DNA of 6,342 bases, taken from CAZJBP01 sp964544115. GTDB taxonomy: Bacteria; Verrucomicrobiota; Kiritimatiellia; UBA8416; JADHWI01. The stretch covers positions 1-6,342 of the forward strand of contig CAZJBP010000199.1 of assembly GCA_964544115.1 (NCBI GenBank), given 5' to 3'. The position numbers and the translations under genes were made by a program. Each line of letters starts with the position of its first letter. The first letter of the stretch is position 1. Below, piece by piece: positions 1 to 5,523 of the stretch. The notes under the pieces are model-generated. The model searched no databases. It had not been told where the DNA came from and saw only the letters and a list, made by a program, of their open reading frames with translations.

Positions 1-191
1 CGCACGACTCGCGCTTCGAGACCATCGCGGAGATGATGGGGCGGCTGGTCAACGATCAAGCGCTCCGCGAGGCCGTCATCGAGGGCCAGCGACAGAGGCT
101 GAGCCTGTACGAACGACGGGATCTCGGGCAGGAATTGCGCACCCACCTCGCGCCGCTGCTCGGAGAGTCCGGGACGCCAGGCCTGGCTTGA
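1..191 (+). CDS. C-terminal fragment of a probable glycosyltransferase (5' end outside window)
   Basis: The frame is open from the window edge (first full codon at position 3) to TGA at 189-191, giving 62 residues. It reads as the last helices of a GT-B fold glycosyltransferase of the GT4/GT1 type: a segment like FETIAEMMGRLVNDQALREA, then a basic GQRQRL stretch and a closing amphipathic helix ending LAPLL. In that fold this tail is the C-terminal helix that crosses back to the N-terminal domain. No catalytic residue lies in the visible part, so the family call rests on the tail pattern alone. The gene converges on the protease gene across only 31 bp (192-222), in which I see no clear terminator. 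An unrelated protein with a similar helical tail is possible. Confidence 0.5.
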   Translation, partial: HDSRFETIAEMMGRLVNDQALREAVIEGQRQRLSLYERRDLGQELRTHLAPLLGESGTPGLA

Positions 192-222
192 TGCCGGCGC
201 CGCGCACGCTCTGGGCCAGGCC

Positions 223-621
223 CTACTCCAGGCCGCGGTCGATCAAATCGTCCTCGTCCAGCCCCAGATAGTGCCCCAGCTCGTGCAGCAGGGTGTCCCG
301 GACTTCGGCGCGGAACGCTGCGGGATCGCCATCGGCCTGCTCGAGGATGTTGTCGAGGAAGAGGATGATGCGACGCGGCATCGCGCCGTCAGACGCCAGC
401 TCCTCCGGCATCGCGTCCCCCTCGAACAGGCCCATTGTATCCGCGGCAATGCCGGCGCGCCTCAGCGCGGGGCCCGGATGGTCTTCGAACACCACCTGAA
501 TCGTCTCGGCCTGCAGCTGCAGGTCCTCAGGCAGCTCGTCCAGCAGCCGTTCCGTTTCCTCGGCCGCAGCCGCGGCAAACGCCTGCCACGCAGCCCGATC
601 ACGTTCGCGTCGGAGGGACAT
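223..621 (-). CDS. Minimal zinc metallopeptidase (zincin, HExxH), PF06262-like
   Basis: This 132-residue protein starts at ATG 621-619, with AGGTG at 633-629 seven bases upstream, and stops at TAG 225-223. The zinc site lies near the C-terminus: HELGHYLGLDE, with H113 and H117 as ligands, E114 as catalytic base, G120, and an acidic residue (E123) where the metzincin-type third ligand would fall. It is preceded by a beta strand RRIILFLDNIL (about 83-93). This short layout with the motif almost at the end matches the small 'metallopeptidase family protein' group (PF06262, minimal MMP-like), usually 110-150 residues. There is no signal peptide or membrane segment, so it should be cytoplasmic. 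Its substrate is unknown. The frame stays open upstream to 867, but that part has an arginine/serine-rich shadow composition and covers the neighbouring gene. The gene lies 19 bp after the cysteine-rich protein and is probably cotranscribed with it. Confidence 0.88.
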   Translation of the reverse strand: MSLRRERDRAAWQAFAAAAAEETERLLDELPEDLQLQAETIQVVFEDHPGPALRRAGIAADTMGLFEGDAMPEELASDGAMPRRIILFLDNILEQADGDPAAFRAEVRDTLLHELGHYLGLDEDDLIDRGLE

Positions 622-640
622 AGGGGCGCACCTGTCGGCG

Positions 641-817
641 TCACTTCTCCAACGGCATCGGATTGCAGAGACTGCCCTCGCAGTCAGCCACGCGCCCGCA
701 GTTGAAGCAGATGAAACGCGGGTTCTTGACCAGCCCGCGGATCTCGTCGAACTTGCCCTTGCTGACGAGCACGCACAGGTGCCCGGTGTGGTCGCCTTTG
801 CACTTCTTATCGTCCAT
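641..817 (-). CDS. Small cysteine-rich protein, zinc-ribbon-like, function unknown
   Basis: The product is 58 residues from ATG 817-815 to a TAA-type stop at 641-643. GGGAG at 829-825, seven bases upstream, supports this start over upstream in-frame codons. Six cysteines (C6, C15, C37, C40, C46, C51) and two histidines (H10, H13) are arranged as CxxxHxxH, then LCVLVSKG, then FICFNCGRVAD with a CxxC knuckle, then LCNP near the end. The spacing resembles a compact zinc-binding or rubredoxin-like fold. I recognise the pattern from small uncharacterised proteins in Planctomycetota and deltaproteobacterial-type genomes (the LVSKG...P.F.C..CGR..D...LC.P signature) but know no function. It is the first gene of a probable two-gene operon with the zinc protease. 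The shared metal theme is suggestive only. Confidence 0.85.
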   Translation of the reverse strand: MDDKKCKGDHTGHLCVLVSKGKFDEIRGLVKNPRFICFNCGRVADCEGSLCNPMPLEK

Positions 818-874
818 GGTTCGTCTCCCAACCGGAAGAATGTGGCGGTCCGGCTCCGCTCGGTCACGGGGGAG

Positions 875-904
875 ATGATGGCGTCCGCGCCCGCGAAACG
901 TCAA
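875..904 (-). promoter_or_regulatory. Candidate sigma70-type promoter for the cysteine-rich protein/protease pair
   Basis: Reading leftward, TTGACG (904-899) is followed after 18 bp by CATCAT (880-875). The -35 matches consensus at 5 of 6 positions and the -10 at 4 of 6. Transcription would start near 868, leaving a leader of about 50 nt before the ATG at 817. It sits directly downstream of the hairpin at 906-929, as expected of a new transcription unit. The match is moderate and the spacer one base long. Confidence 0.3.
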
Positions 905-905
905 G

Positions 906-929
906 CCCAAGGCGCGGGGGCGCCTCGGG
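906..929 (-). terminator. Terminator-like GC hairpin after the lipoprotein gene
   Basis: The inverted repeat AGGCGC-GGGG-GCGCCT (910-925) forms a 6-bp stem with a 4-nt loop. It is extended by three further C-G pairs (906-908 with 927-929) across one A/C mismatch. It begins five bases after the lipoprotein stop codon (937-935), where a terminator would be expected. The leftward strand has no U-run after the stem, so it is a non-canonical intrinsic terminator or an mRNA 3'-end stabiliser. Confidence 0.4.
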
Positions 930-934
930 TGTCG

Positions 935-2689
935 TCATCTGCCGGCGGAGGCGGCCCGGATGAACGCGGCGGTCTGCGTGTAGTCGTTCCGCCAGGTGGT
1001 ATACATCACCCCATCCACGCCCGGCACGCCGTCGGCATCGCGCAGCCAGTCGGCCACGAAGGCCGGGTCGCCGTCGTAGAACCCGGCCAGGATCTGGCGG
1101 CAGCCCAGTCCGGCAAAGTGCCGCAGCGTGTCCATCCGCGTCCTCGGGTTGAACTGCCAATTCACCACGGTCACATCCGGCGACAGCCCGCGCCAGCTGC
1201 CCGACCAGGCCCCGCGGCCCCGGACCAGGTAGTAGTAGCCGCCGGCCCGCGCGTTGTGGTGGGGATCGAACATATCCGACCACACGCAGATGCGCTTGCC
1301 GGGGTCGGCGCGCCGGATGATGTCCGCGCAGCGACGCACGTTGTCCGCCAGGCTTTCGGCCGGCGTCAGGCCCGACGCCTCGCACGAGGCATCCCAGCCC
1401 TGAACGCGGATCTCATCGTGGTTCATCAGGTAGCCGTCGGGCTGAAGGCGGTCGCGGACCTGCTCAATCTGCCGTTGGAGGATCCGGTACAGTTCGGGCT
1501 CGCGCATGCAGCACATGACCTGCCCGTCACCCACCGGCATCGCGTGGGCATAGCTGGCGAGGACGCTCTGCCCGTCGCGGATGCGACTGCCCGCCGGGAT
1601 CAACAGCGGAGGCGGGTCGTGCCAGACGCTGTACTCCCCCGCGTAGGGATCGTTGCCCATCTTCGGATCGACCGGCGGCTCGTAGTCGCGTCCGCCTACG
1701 TAGACGTCGCGCCCATCTGCGCTCGTCAGGCGAAACGGCGCTCCATCCCGCCGGATCAGGTTCAGCAGCCCGGCCTCTTCCACGCGGACATCGTCCCACC
1801 AGATCGTGCCGCCGCGCCCATCCCACGTGCCGACATATAGGTTCACCGTCTCGTTGTCCAAACTGTTGAACGTCACGTCAACCCGCCGCCAGTCCTCGTC
1901 GGCGCCGATCGCCGGCCACGCGAAGTTCAGGACGCGGTCGCCGCTGCCCATTGCCGTGATCCGCGTGTCGCCGCCCGTCCAGCCGCGCGTCCGCACGAGG
2001 GCGGAAACGTGGTAGTGGCGGAACGGCCGCACCTTCAGCTTCGCGCAGGCGCGGGCGTGACGGTGCTCGGGCTCGTAGCGGTCGATGTTCTCCATGCGCA
2101 GCGAGGCCGCGCCCTCGGCCTTCACCTCCGTGTCTATGAACGTCACGCGACCGGGCTGATCCACGAACGACCAGCCGGCCGGACTGTGTCCGCTGTGGCG
2201 CTCGAAGCCGCCGTTGTCCAGCAGCGGCGGCTGGCCCGGCTCGACCCCTCGCGGCAAGGCCTGTCCGCGGCGCACCATGAACTCGGCCTCGCGAACGGGC
2301 AGCCCCTCGGCCAGGTTGGGGTCGCGGCTCAGGATGGCGTTGGAATAGCCGATGGGCATGACGGAGGCGATCACGGTCAGGCCCCGGCGGCGGCAGGCAG
2401 CACGAAACGCGGCGAGGTTTGTGTGGGTGTTGGGAGGCACCTGATCCAGGCGAATGAACTTGTAATCGCCGACCACCACCCCCGTGTACCCCTCGTCGGC
2501 AAAGCGCTCGATGGCGCGGATGCTGTCGGCCGCGGTCTCATCGGCCTGAAAGTTGGCCCGCATGAACACCCACCGCGACGGCGGCGGCGATAGGGAAGGC
2601 CGCCGATTCGCGGCGCGCCCGCATCCGGCAAACAGCACCACGAGCACGGCGGCAGCGATCACGGCCCACGCTCTGGAACATCCGCCCAT
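935..2689 (-). CDS. Lipoprotein with GH20-like barrel and inserted carbohydrate-binding-like domain
   Basis: The chosen start is ATG 2689-2687, with GGAG at 2702-2699 nine bases upstream; it gives 584 residues and stops at TGA 937-935. An in-frame TTG at 2713 would add only eight residues. Residues 1-23 are a lipoprotein signal peptide: an arginine, a hydrophobic core AVIAAAVLVVLF, and the lipobox LFAGC with Cys23 as the lipidated residue. Residues about 40-145 look like the first strands and helices of a (beta/alpha)8 barrel (WVFMRANFQ, YTGVVVGDYKF, LTVIASVMPIGY). Residues about 157-305 look like an inserted beta-sandwich of the carbohydrate-binding type, from LLDNGGFE to IWWDDVRVEE. The barrel then resumes with MNHDEIRVQGWD (HDE at 424-426), RICVWSDMFDPHHN (about 467-479), VVNWQF (508-513) and a closing YTTWRNDY (563-570). 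The HDE motif recalls the Asp-Glu pair of GH20-like enzymes, so a glycan-active role at the cell envelope is likely, though substrate and activity are not established. It is the last gene of the leftward cluster. Confidence 0.8.
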   Translation of the reverse strand: MGGCSRAWAVIAAAVLVVLFAGCGRAANRRPSLSPPPSRWVFMRANFQADETAADSIRAIERFADEGYTGVVVGDYKFIRLDQVPPNTHTNLAAFRAACRRRGLTVIASVMPIGYSNAILSRDPNLAEGLPVREAEFMVRRGQALPRGVEPGQPPLLDNGGFERHSGHSPAGWSFVDQPGRVTFIDTEVKAEGAASLRMENIDRYEPEHRHARACAKLKVRPFRHYHVSALVRTRGWTGGDTRITAMGSGDRVLNFAWPAIGADEDWRRVDVTFNSLDNETVNLYVGTWDGRGGTIWWDDVRVEEAGLLNLIRRDGAPFRLTSADGRDVYVGGRDYEPPVDPKMGNDPYAGEYSVWHDPPPLLIPAGSRIRDGQSVLASYAHAMPVGDGQVMCCMREPELYRILQRQIEQVRDRLQPDGYLMNHDEIRVQGWDASCEASGLTPAESLADNVRRCADIIRRADPGKRICVWSDMFDPHHNARAGGYYYLVRGRGAWSGSWRGLSPDVTVVNWQFNPRTRMDTLRHFAGLGCRQILAGFYDGDPAFVADWLRDADGVPGVDGVMYTTWRNDYTQTAAFIRAASAGR

Positions 2690-2740
2690 GGTTTCGTGCT
2701 CCGAACCGGGCAAGCGTGGAAGACCTCGCCACCCGCAGTT

Positions 2741-3019
2741 CTACTGCCGCCGGTACACGCTGAAGATGCCCAACATCCCAACCCTCAGTTGGCCGTCCCT
2801 GATGCCGACGTCCAGGACATCCTCGCGGCTGCCACCACTCTTACTCGCCGTGCGAACCTTCATCTTGGCGCCCTCTAGCCCTAGCCGGTACGTGCCCTCC
2901 ACGGTCTCCAGCGGCAGGTTCGGCCGCTGGCAAACGGCCACGAGCTTGTCCCCCGGCCCGAAGGCATAGGTCGCGCCCGTTAGCGCCACACCGACCATCA
3001 GCCTGATGCAGCTCTTCAT
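2741..3019 (-). CDS. Small exported protein of unknown function
   Basis: The product is 92 residues from ATG 3019-3017 to TAG 2743-2741. I do not recognise the family. The N-terminus is a plausible Sec signal peptide: MKSCIRLMVGVALTGATYA, with a basic n-region, a short hydrophobic core and a likely cleavage after Ala19. The mature part of about 73 residues begins FGPGDKLVAVC and seems to be mostly beta strand, with many basic residues and the ending GIFSVYRRQ; a small beta-barrel (SH3-like) is possible but is a guess. No good ribosome-binding site precedes the ATG. A TTG at 3055 would extend the protein by 12 residues but is no better supported and would blur the signal peptide. It lies 63 bp after the GH29-like gene and 51 bp before the lipoprotein gene, all on the same strand, so it is probably part of their operon. 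Confidence 0.65.
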   Translation of the reverse strand: MKSCIRLMVGVALTGATYAFGPGDKLVAVCQRPNLPLETVEGTYRLGLEGAKMKVRTASKSGGSREDVLDVGIRDGQLRVGMLGIFSVYRRQ

Positions 3020-3082
3020 GTGTTGAACGTAGATGGACGCCCAAGCCCGAATCAAGTCCCAAGGCAGGCGCTCACCTCCGCA

Positions 3083-4291
3083 TCATCGCATCTCGATCAC
3101 CGTATCGAGCCTGTCCCACCCGTCGCCGGCCCCCAGCGTCAGTGTGACACCGGTGGCGTCCTGCTGAACCGCCACGGAGTGCCCCTTGGAGAGAAGCCTC
3201 GCCTCGCGAAAGACTCTCCCGTCCTTCGGCGGCGGCAGCGACAGTTCCCTCGTCACCGGCGGACGCAATACGTGCAGCCAAGTCGTCGCGCTGTCGGCCG
3301 ACCGGGTGGCCGCCCAGTCAACCTGCCAGAACGAAGTCGGGCCAGCCGCCGTAACGAAGGACTCGCTGGGCTGGGTGCCAAACAGCGCCGGCGCGACTGC
3401 TTCAACGTACCGCCCCAGCCGGGCAAAAAAGTCCTCCACGCCCGCCTCCCAGTGCCCGCCCGGGTACGGTCCGGCAGACCAAGCCGCCCCGCCTCCTTCG
3501 ATCCCGGCCACTGCCGCCTGAACCACGGTGGAGCGCAGGGCCACCTCCGGCGTGAGCATGGCCACCGTGTGGCTGGCCCACCAGGACCGCGTGATCATCG
3601 CGGCCGTCGACAGCGTCTCGCAGTGGAGCGGCTCGCGGATCCACTCTCGACACCCGAGATCGGCCCAGCGGCGGAAGCGGTCGGGGGTGAAGGCTTCATT
3701 CTGGACGACGGCGGCCTGCGGGTCGGCCCGGCGTATCGCTTCGCGCAAGCGGTCGGCCGCCGGTTCGAACTGCGGCGGCGTCCCGCCGTCCACCCAGTAG
3801 CCAAGCACGCGCCCGCGATACCGTTGCACCATCTCCTCAATCACCTCGTTGATGAAATCGTTCCATCGCGCGTACGGCGGGGCGTCATTCCACCCCAGGT
3901 GGTCCTGCTCCTCTTTCGAGAAGTCGTGTCCATCGCTCGGATGCACATACACCATCAGGCCGATTCCCCGACGCCGCAGCGCCTCGGCAAGTTCGGCCAC
4001 CACGTCACGCCGGCTGCAGTGGCCGCCACGCCAGCGCTCCATCGCCGCGCTGGGAAACAGGGCGTTCATGTTGGCGTGCCAGGCGGTAAAGATGACGTAT
4101 TCCGCCCGCATCGTTTTCGCCGCGTCGGCCAGATTTTCCACGTCCAACCCGGTGGCCAGTTCATCAAGGCTCCCGACGAGGGTGCCGTCAATCCTCCGCC
4201 CAATCGGTTCGCCGCCAAGGGAGCGGACAGCATCGAAGAAAAGGTAGTGCACGAAGAGCCCGAGCCTCATGTCGGTAAACCGTCTGGTCAT
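3083..4291 (-). CDS. Divergent GH29-like alpha-L-fucosidase homologue
   Basis: The chosen start is ATG 4291-4289, preceded by a strong AGGAG (4304-4300) at eight bases; it gives 402 residues and stops at TGA 3085-3083. The frame is open 25 codons further upstream, but that part lies in the promoter region. The protein opens with MRLGLFVHYLFFDA (residues 8-21), matching the KFGIFIHWG strand that begins the GH29 barrel. It continues with ENLADAAKTMRAEYVIFTAWHANM (about 52-75), where GH29 enzymes carry a K-H-H-D-G-F motif, then GIGLMVYVHPSD (109-120) and RVLGYWVDGG (161-170). Asp168 occupies the place of the GH29 nucleophile. The last 90 residues or so look like a beta domain. There is no signal peptide, so a cytoplasmic location is expected. 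The altered fucose-binding motif means the sugar specificity may differ from fucose. It is the first gene of the leftward operon. Confidence 0.7.
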   Translation of the reverse strand: MTRRFTDMRLGLFVHYLFFDAVRSLGGEPIGRRIDGTLVGSLDELATGLDVENLADAAKTMRAEYVIFTAWHANMNALFPSAAMERWRGGHCSRRDVVAELAEALRRRGIGLMVYVHPSDGHDFSKEEQDHLGWNDAPPYARWNDFINEVIEEMVQRYRGRVLGYWVDGGTPPQFEPAADRLREAIRRADPQAAVVQNEAFTPDRFRRWADLGCREWIREPLHCETLSTAAMITRSWWASHTVAMLTPEVALRSTVVQAAVAGIEGGGAAWSAGPYPGGHWEAGVEDFFARLGRYVEAVAPALFGTQPSESFVTAAGPTSFWQVDWAATRSADSATTWLHVLRPPVTRELSLPPPKDGRVFREARLLSKGHSVAVQQDATGVTLTLGAGDGWDRLDTVIEMR

Positions 4292-4299
4292 CGCATCAT

Positions 4300-4304
4300 C
4301 TCCT
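4300..4304 (-). promoter_or_regulatory. Ribosome binding site deciding the GH29-like start
   Basis: AGGAG lies eight bases before ATG 4291-4289. It is the best Shine-Dalgarno match in the window and fixes the start at residue MTRRF rather than at the earlier in-frame codon at 4366. Confidence 0.7.
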
Positions 4305-4337
4305 GTCGGAAAGGTCGGCCATGACGCCGCTGACCGG

Positions 4338-4366
4338 ACACTAGGCAGAAGGTTCTCAGTTGACAA
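4338..4366 (-). promoter_or_regulatory. Candidate leftward promoter for the glycosidase cluster
   Basis: On the minus strand, TTGTCA (4366-4361) is followed after exactly 17 bp by TAGTGT (4343-4338). The -35 matches at 5 of 6 positions; the -10 keeps the conserved TA...T. Transcription would start near 4331, giving a leader of about 40 nt before ATG 4291. The -35 overlaps the rightward -35 on the other strand. Confidence 0.4.
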
Positions 4367-4387
4367 CCCGCATGATATTGCTACGCT
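4360..4387 (+). promoter_or_regulatory. Candidate rightward promoter for the PhyH-family dioxygenase
   Basis: A perfect TTGACA (4360-4365) is followed after 16 bp by TACGCT (4382-4387), which keeps the conserved T-A and final T of a -10 element. The predicted start is near 4394, leaving a leader of about 100 nt before ATG 4494. The consensus hexamer stands out in this GC-rich DNA and lies in a local AT-rich patch. Confidence 0.42.
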
Positions 4388-4431
4388 TTATGTCTCATTA
4401 CGACAGGAAGCGTCCGCCGAAGAGCGCTTCC
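4383..4431 (+). promoter_or_regulatory. Three-arm inverted repeat: candidate operator plus leader hairpin
   Basis: The arm ACGCTT (4383-4388) pairs with AAGCGT (4408-4413), and inside them TGTC (4391-4394) pairs with GACA (4402-4405), giving a 31-bp imperfect palindrome centred on 4398. The same right arm, as GGAAGCG (4406-4412), also pairs perfectly with CGCTTCC (4425-4431) across 12 nt. The first palindrome overlaps the predicted rightward -10 and could be a repressor or activator site. The second lies within the presumed transcript and could fold as RNA. Which regulator would bind is not visible. Confidence 0.4.
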
Positions 4432-4493
4432 CATAGGCGGAAGACACGCGCCCATCAGAGAGACAGGCAGACGAAAGAGAGGAACAGACCGAC

Positions 4494-5426
4494 ATGAGCG
4501 CGAGCGTGGCGACACCAGGCGTTTCCGAACAGAAGGCAGGCCCCCGCATCGAGGTGCCCCGAATCCTGAACGCCGACCAGGTGCGGGCTTTCGTTGAGAA
4601 CGGCTTCCTCGTGATGCCGGACCTTGTCACCCCGGACGAGGTGGAGGAGATGCGGCGCGACATAGTGGCCGTGGCGCGCGGCCGCTATCCCTGCGACACG
4701 CTGAAGCCGATACCCGACTCGGTAACCGATGCCGAGGCCCTGAGCAAGCTCCTCTGCATTCACCAGCCTCACTACGTCAGTCCCGTCATGCTCAAGTACG
4801 TAAAGCACCCGCGCGTCTGCGGGGTACTCGGTCAAATCACCGGCGCGCACCTGCCCGGCTGGGACGGCAGCGTGAAGTGCATGCAGTCGATGCTCTTCAT
4901 TAAGCCCCCGGGGTTTCAAGGGCAGGCCTGGCATCAGGACGAGATCTACATCCCCACCCGCGATCGCTCTTTGATCGGGGCCTGGATTGCGCTGGACGAC
5001 GCCACGGTCGAGAACGGGTGCCTGTGGGTGTTGCCGGGGTCGCACCTGCCGGGGTATCTGTATCCCCAGCGGCCCCACGGCAATGAGGACGAGTTTGACG
5101 TCACGGCCGAGAGCTGGGGCTTCGACGGCGCGCGGGAAGTGCCCGTCGTGGTCAAGGCCGGTTCCGTCGTCTTCTTCAACGGGTACCTGCTGCATCGGTC
5201 CAAGAAGAACCGCAGTGCGAACCAGTATCGCCGCGTCCTCGTGAATCATTACATGAACGCCTGGTCTCTGCTGCCCTGGCACAATGACCCGCAGGAGTCC
5301 ATCGCTCGACTGGACTCGCGCGTGATCGTGCCTGTGGCCGGGATCGACCCCTACGCCTGGAAGGGCGTCATCGAACCGCCCAAGGGCGTCTGGCTCCGCA
5401 CCTGCAAGGCCAACAAACCCCGGTAG
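4494..5426 (+). CDS. Phytanoyl-CoA dioxygenase (PhyH) family Fe(II)/2-oxoglutarate oxygenase
   Basis: The product is 310 residues from ATG 4494 to TAG 5424-5426, with a purine-rich AGAGAGGA-type ribosome-binding site about 10 bases upstream. It is a complete double-stranded beta-helix oxygenase of the PhyH family (PF05721), of usual length. The N-terminal part has the typical opening 'F.ENGFLVMPDLVTPDEVEEMR' (about 33-54). The facial triad is visible as HQD (His147, Asp149) and His234 in GYLLHRSKKNRS, with Arg246 or Arg247 positioned to bind 2-oxoglutarate. The signature ENGCLWVLPGSH (173-184) is also present. Such enzymes hydroxylate a carbon centre of a small molecule using oxygen and 2-oxoglutarate; the substrate cannot be read here. 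There is no signal peptide, so it is cytoplasmic. It is transcribed alone, divergently from the glycosidase cluster, and probably shares its control region. Confidence 0.92.
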   Translation: MSASVATPGVSEQKAGPRIEVPRILNADQVRAFVENGFLVMPDLVTPDEVEEMRRDIVAVARGRYPCDTLKPIPDSVTDAEALSKLLCIHQPHYVSPVMLKYVKHPRVCGVLGQITGAHLPGWDGSVKCMQSMLFIKPPGFQGQAWHQDEIYIPTRDRSLIGAWIALDDATVENGCLWVLPGSHLPGYLYPQRPHGNEDEFDVTAESWGFDGAREVPVVVKAGSVVFFNGYLLHRSKKNRSANQYRRVLVNHYMNAWSLLPWHNDPQESIARLDSRVIVPVAGIDPYAWKGVIEPPKGVWLRTCKANKPR

Positions 5427-5504
5427 CGCGGTAAGAATGACGTGAATAGCGGCATCGGGCAGCGCTCTCAACCCACCTCGGCCAACTGAGCACGGTCTGT
5501 GCCC
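5427..5504. other. Intergenic region 3' of the dioxygenase gene, no clear terminator
   Basis: I see no gene here. TCGGGCA (5455-5461) is matched by TGCCCGA (5500-5506) at a distance of 38 nt, and a weak 4-bp hairpin GCAC/GTGC (5490-5502) lies just inside the right arm. Neither is followed by a T-run, so termination here is not demonstrated. Confidence 0.3.
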
Positions 5505-5515
5505 GACTATTAACC
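5505..5515 (+). repeat. Left copy of an 11-bp direct repeat (GACTATTAACC)
   Basis: GACTATTAACC is identical to 5973-5983 and lies nine bases outside the last in-frame codon of the RHS remnant. It is AT-rich compared with its surroundings. Confidence 0.75.
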
Positions 5516-5523
5516 CTACTGTC

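Noticed and set aside
622..867. N-terminal extension of the protease by 82 residues
   Set aside because: The extension is Arg/Ser/Thr-rich, overlaps the cysteine-rich gene in another frame and lacks the ribosome-binding site that precedes ATG 621.
779..1840. A 353-codon open frame antisense to the lipoprotein gene
   Set aside because: It runs through the end of the cysteine-rich gene and the lipoprotein barrel, has shadow composition and no family signature.
2690..2713. TTG start eight codons upstream of the lipoprotein ATG
   Set aside because: The ATG at 2689 has GGAG at a suitable distance and yields a normal-length lipoprotein signal peptide; the extension adds charged residues that do not improve it.
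3020..4324. A 434-codon open frame antisense to the GH29-like gene
   Set aside because: It is a GC-rich shadow with Arg/Pro/His-biased composition and no ribosome-binding site. The opposite strand carries the GH29 motifs.
5455..5506. Rho-independent terminator after the dioxygenase gene
   Set aside because: The TCGGGCA/TGCCCGA arms are 38 nt apart, and no T-run follows either this pair or the inner 4-bp hairpin.
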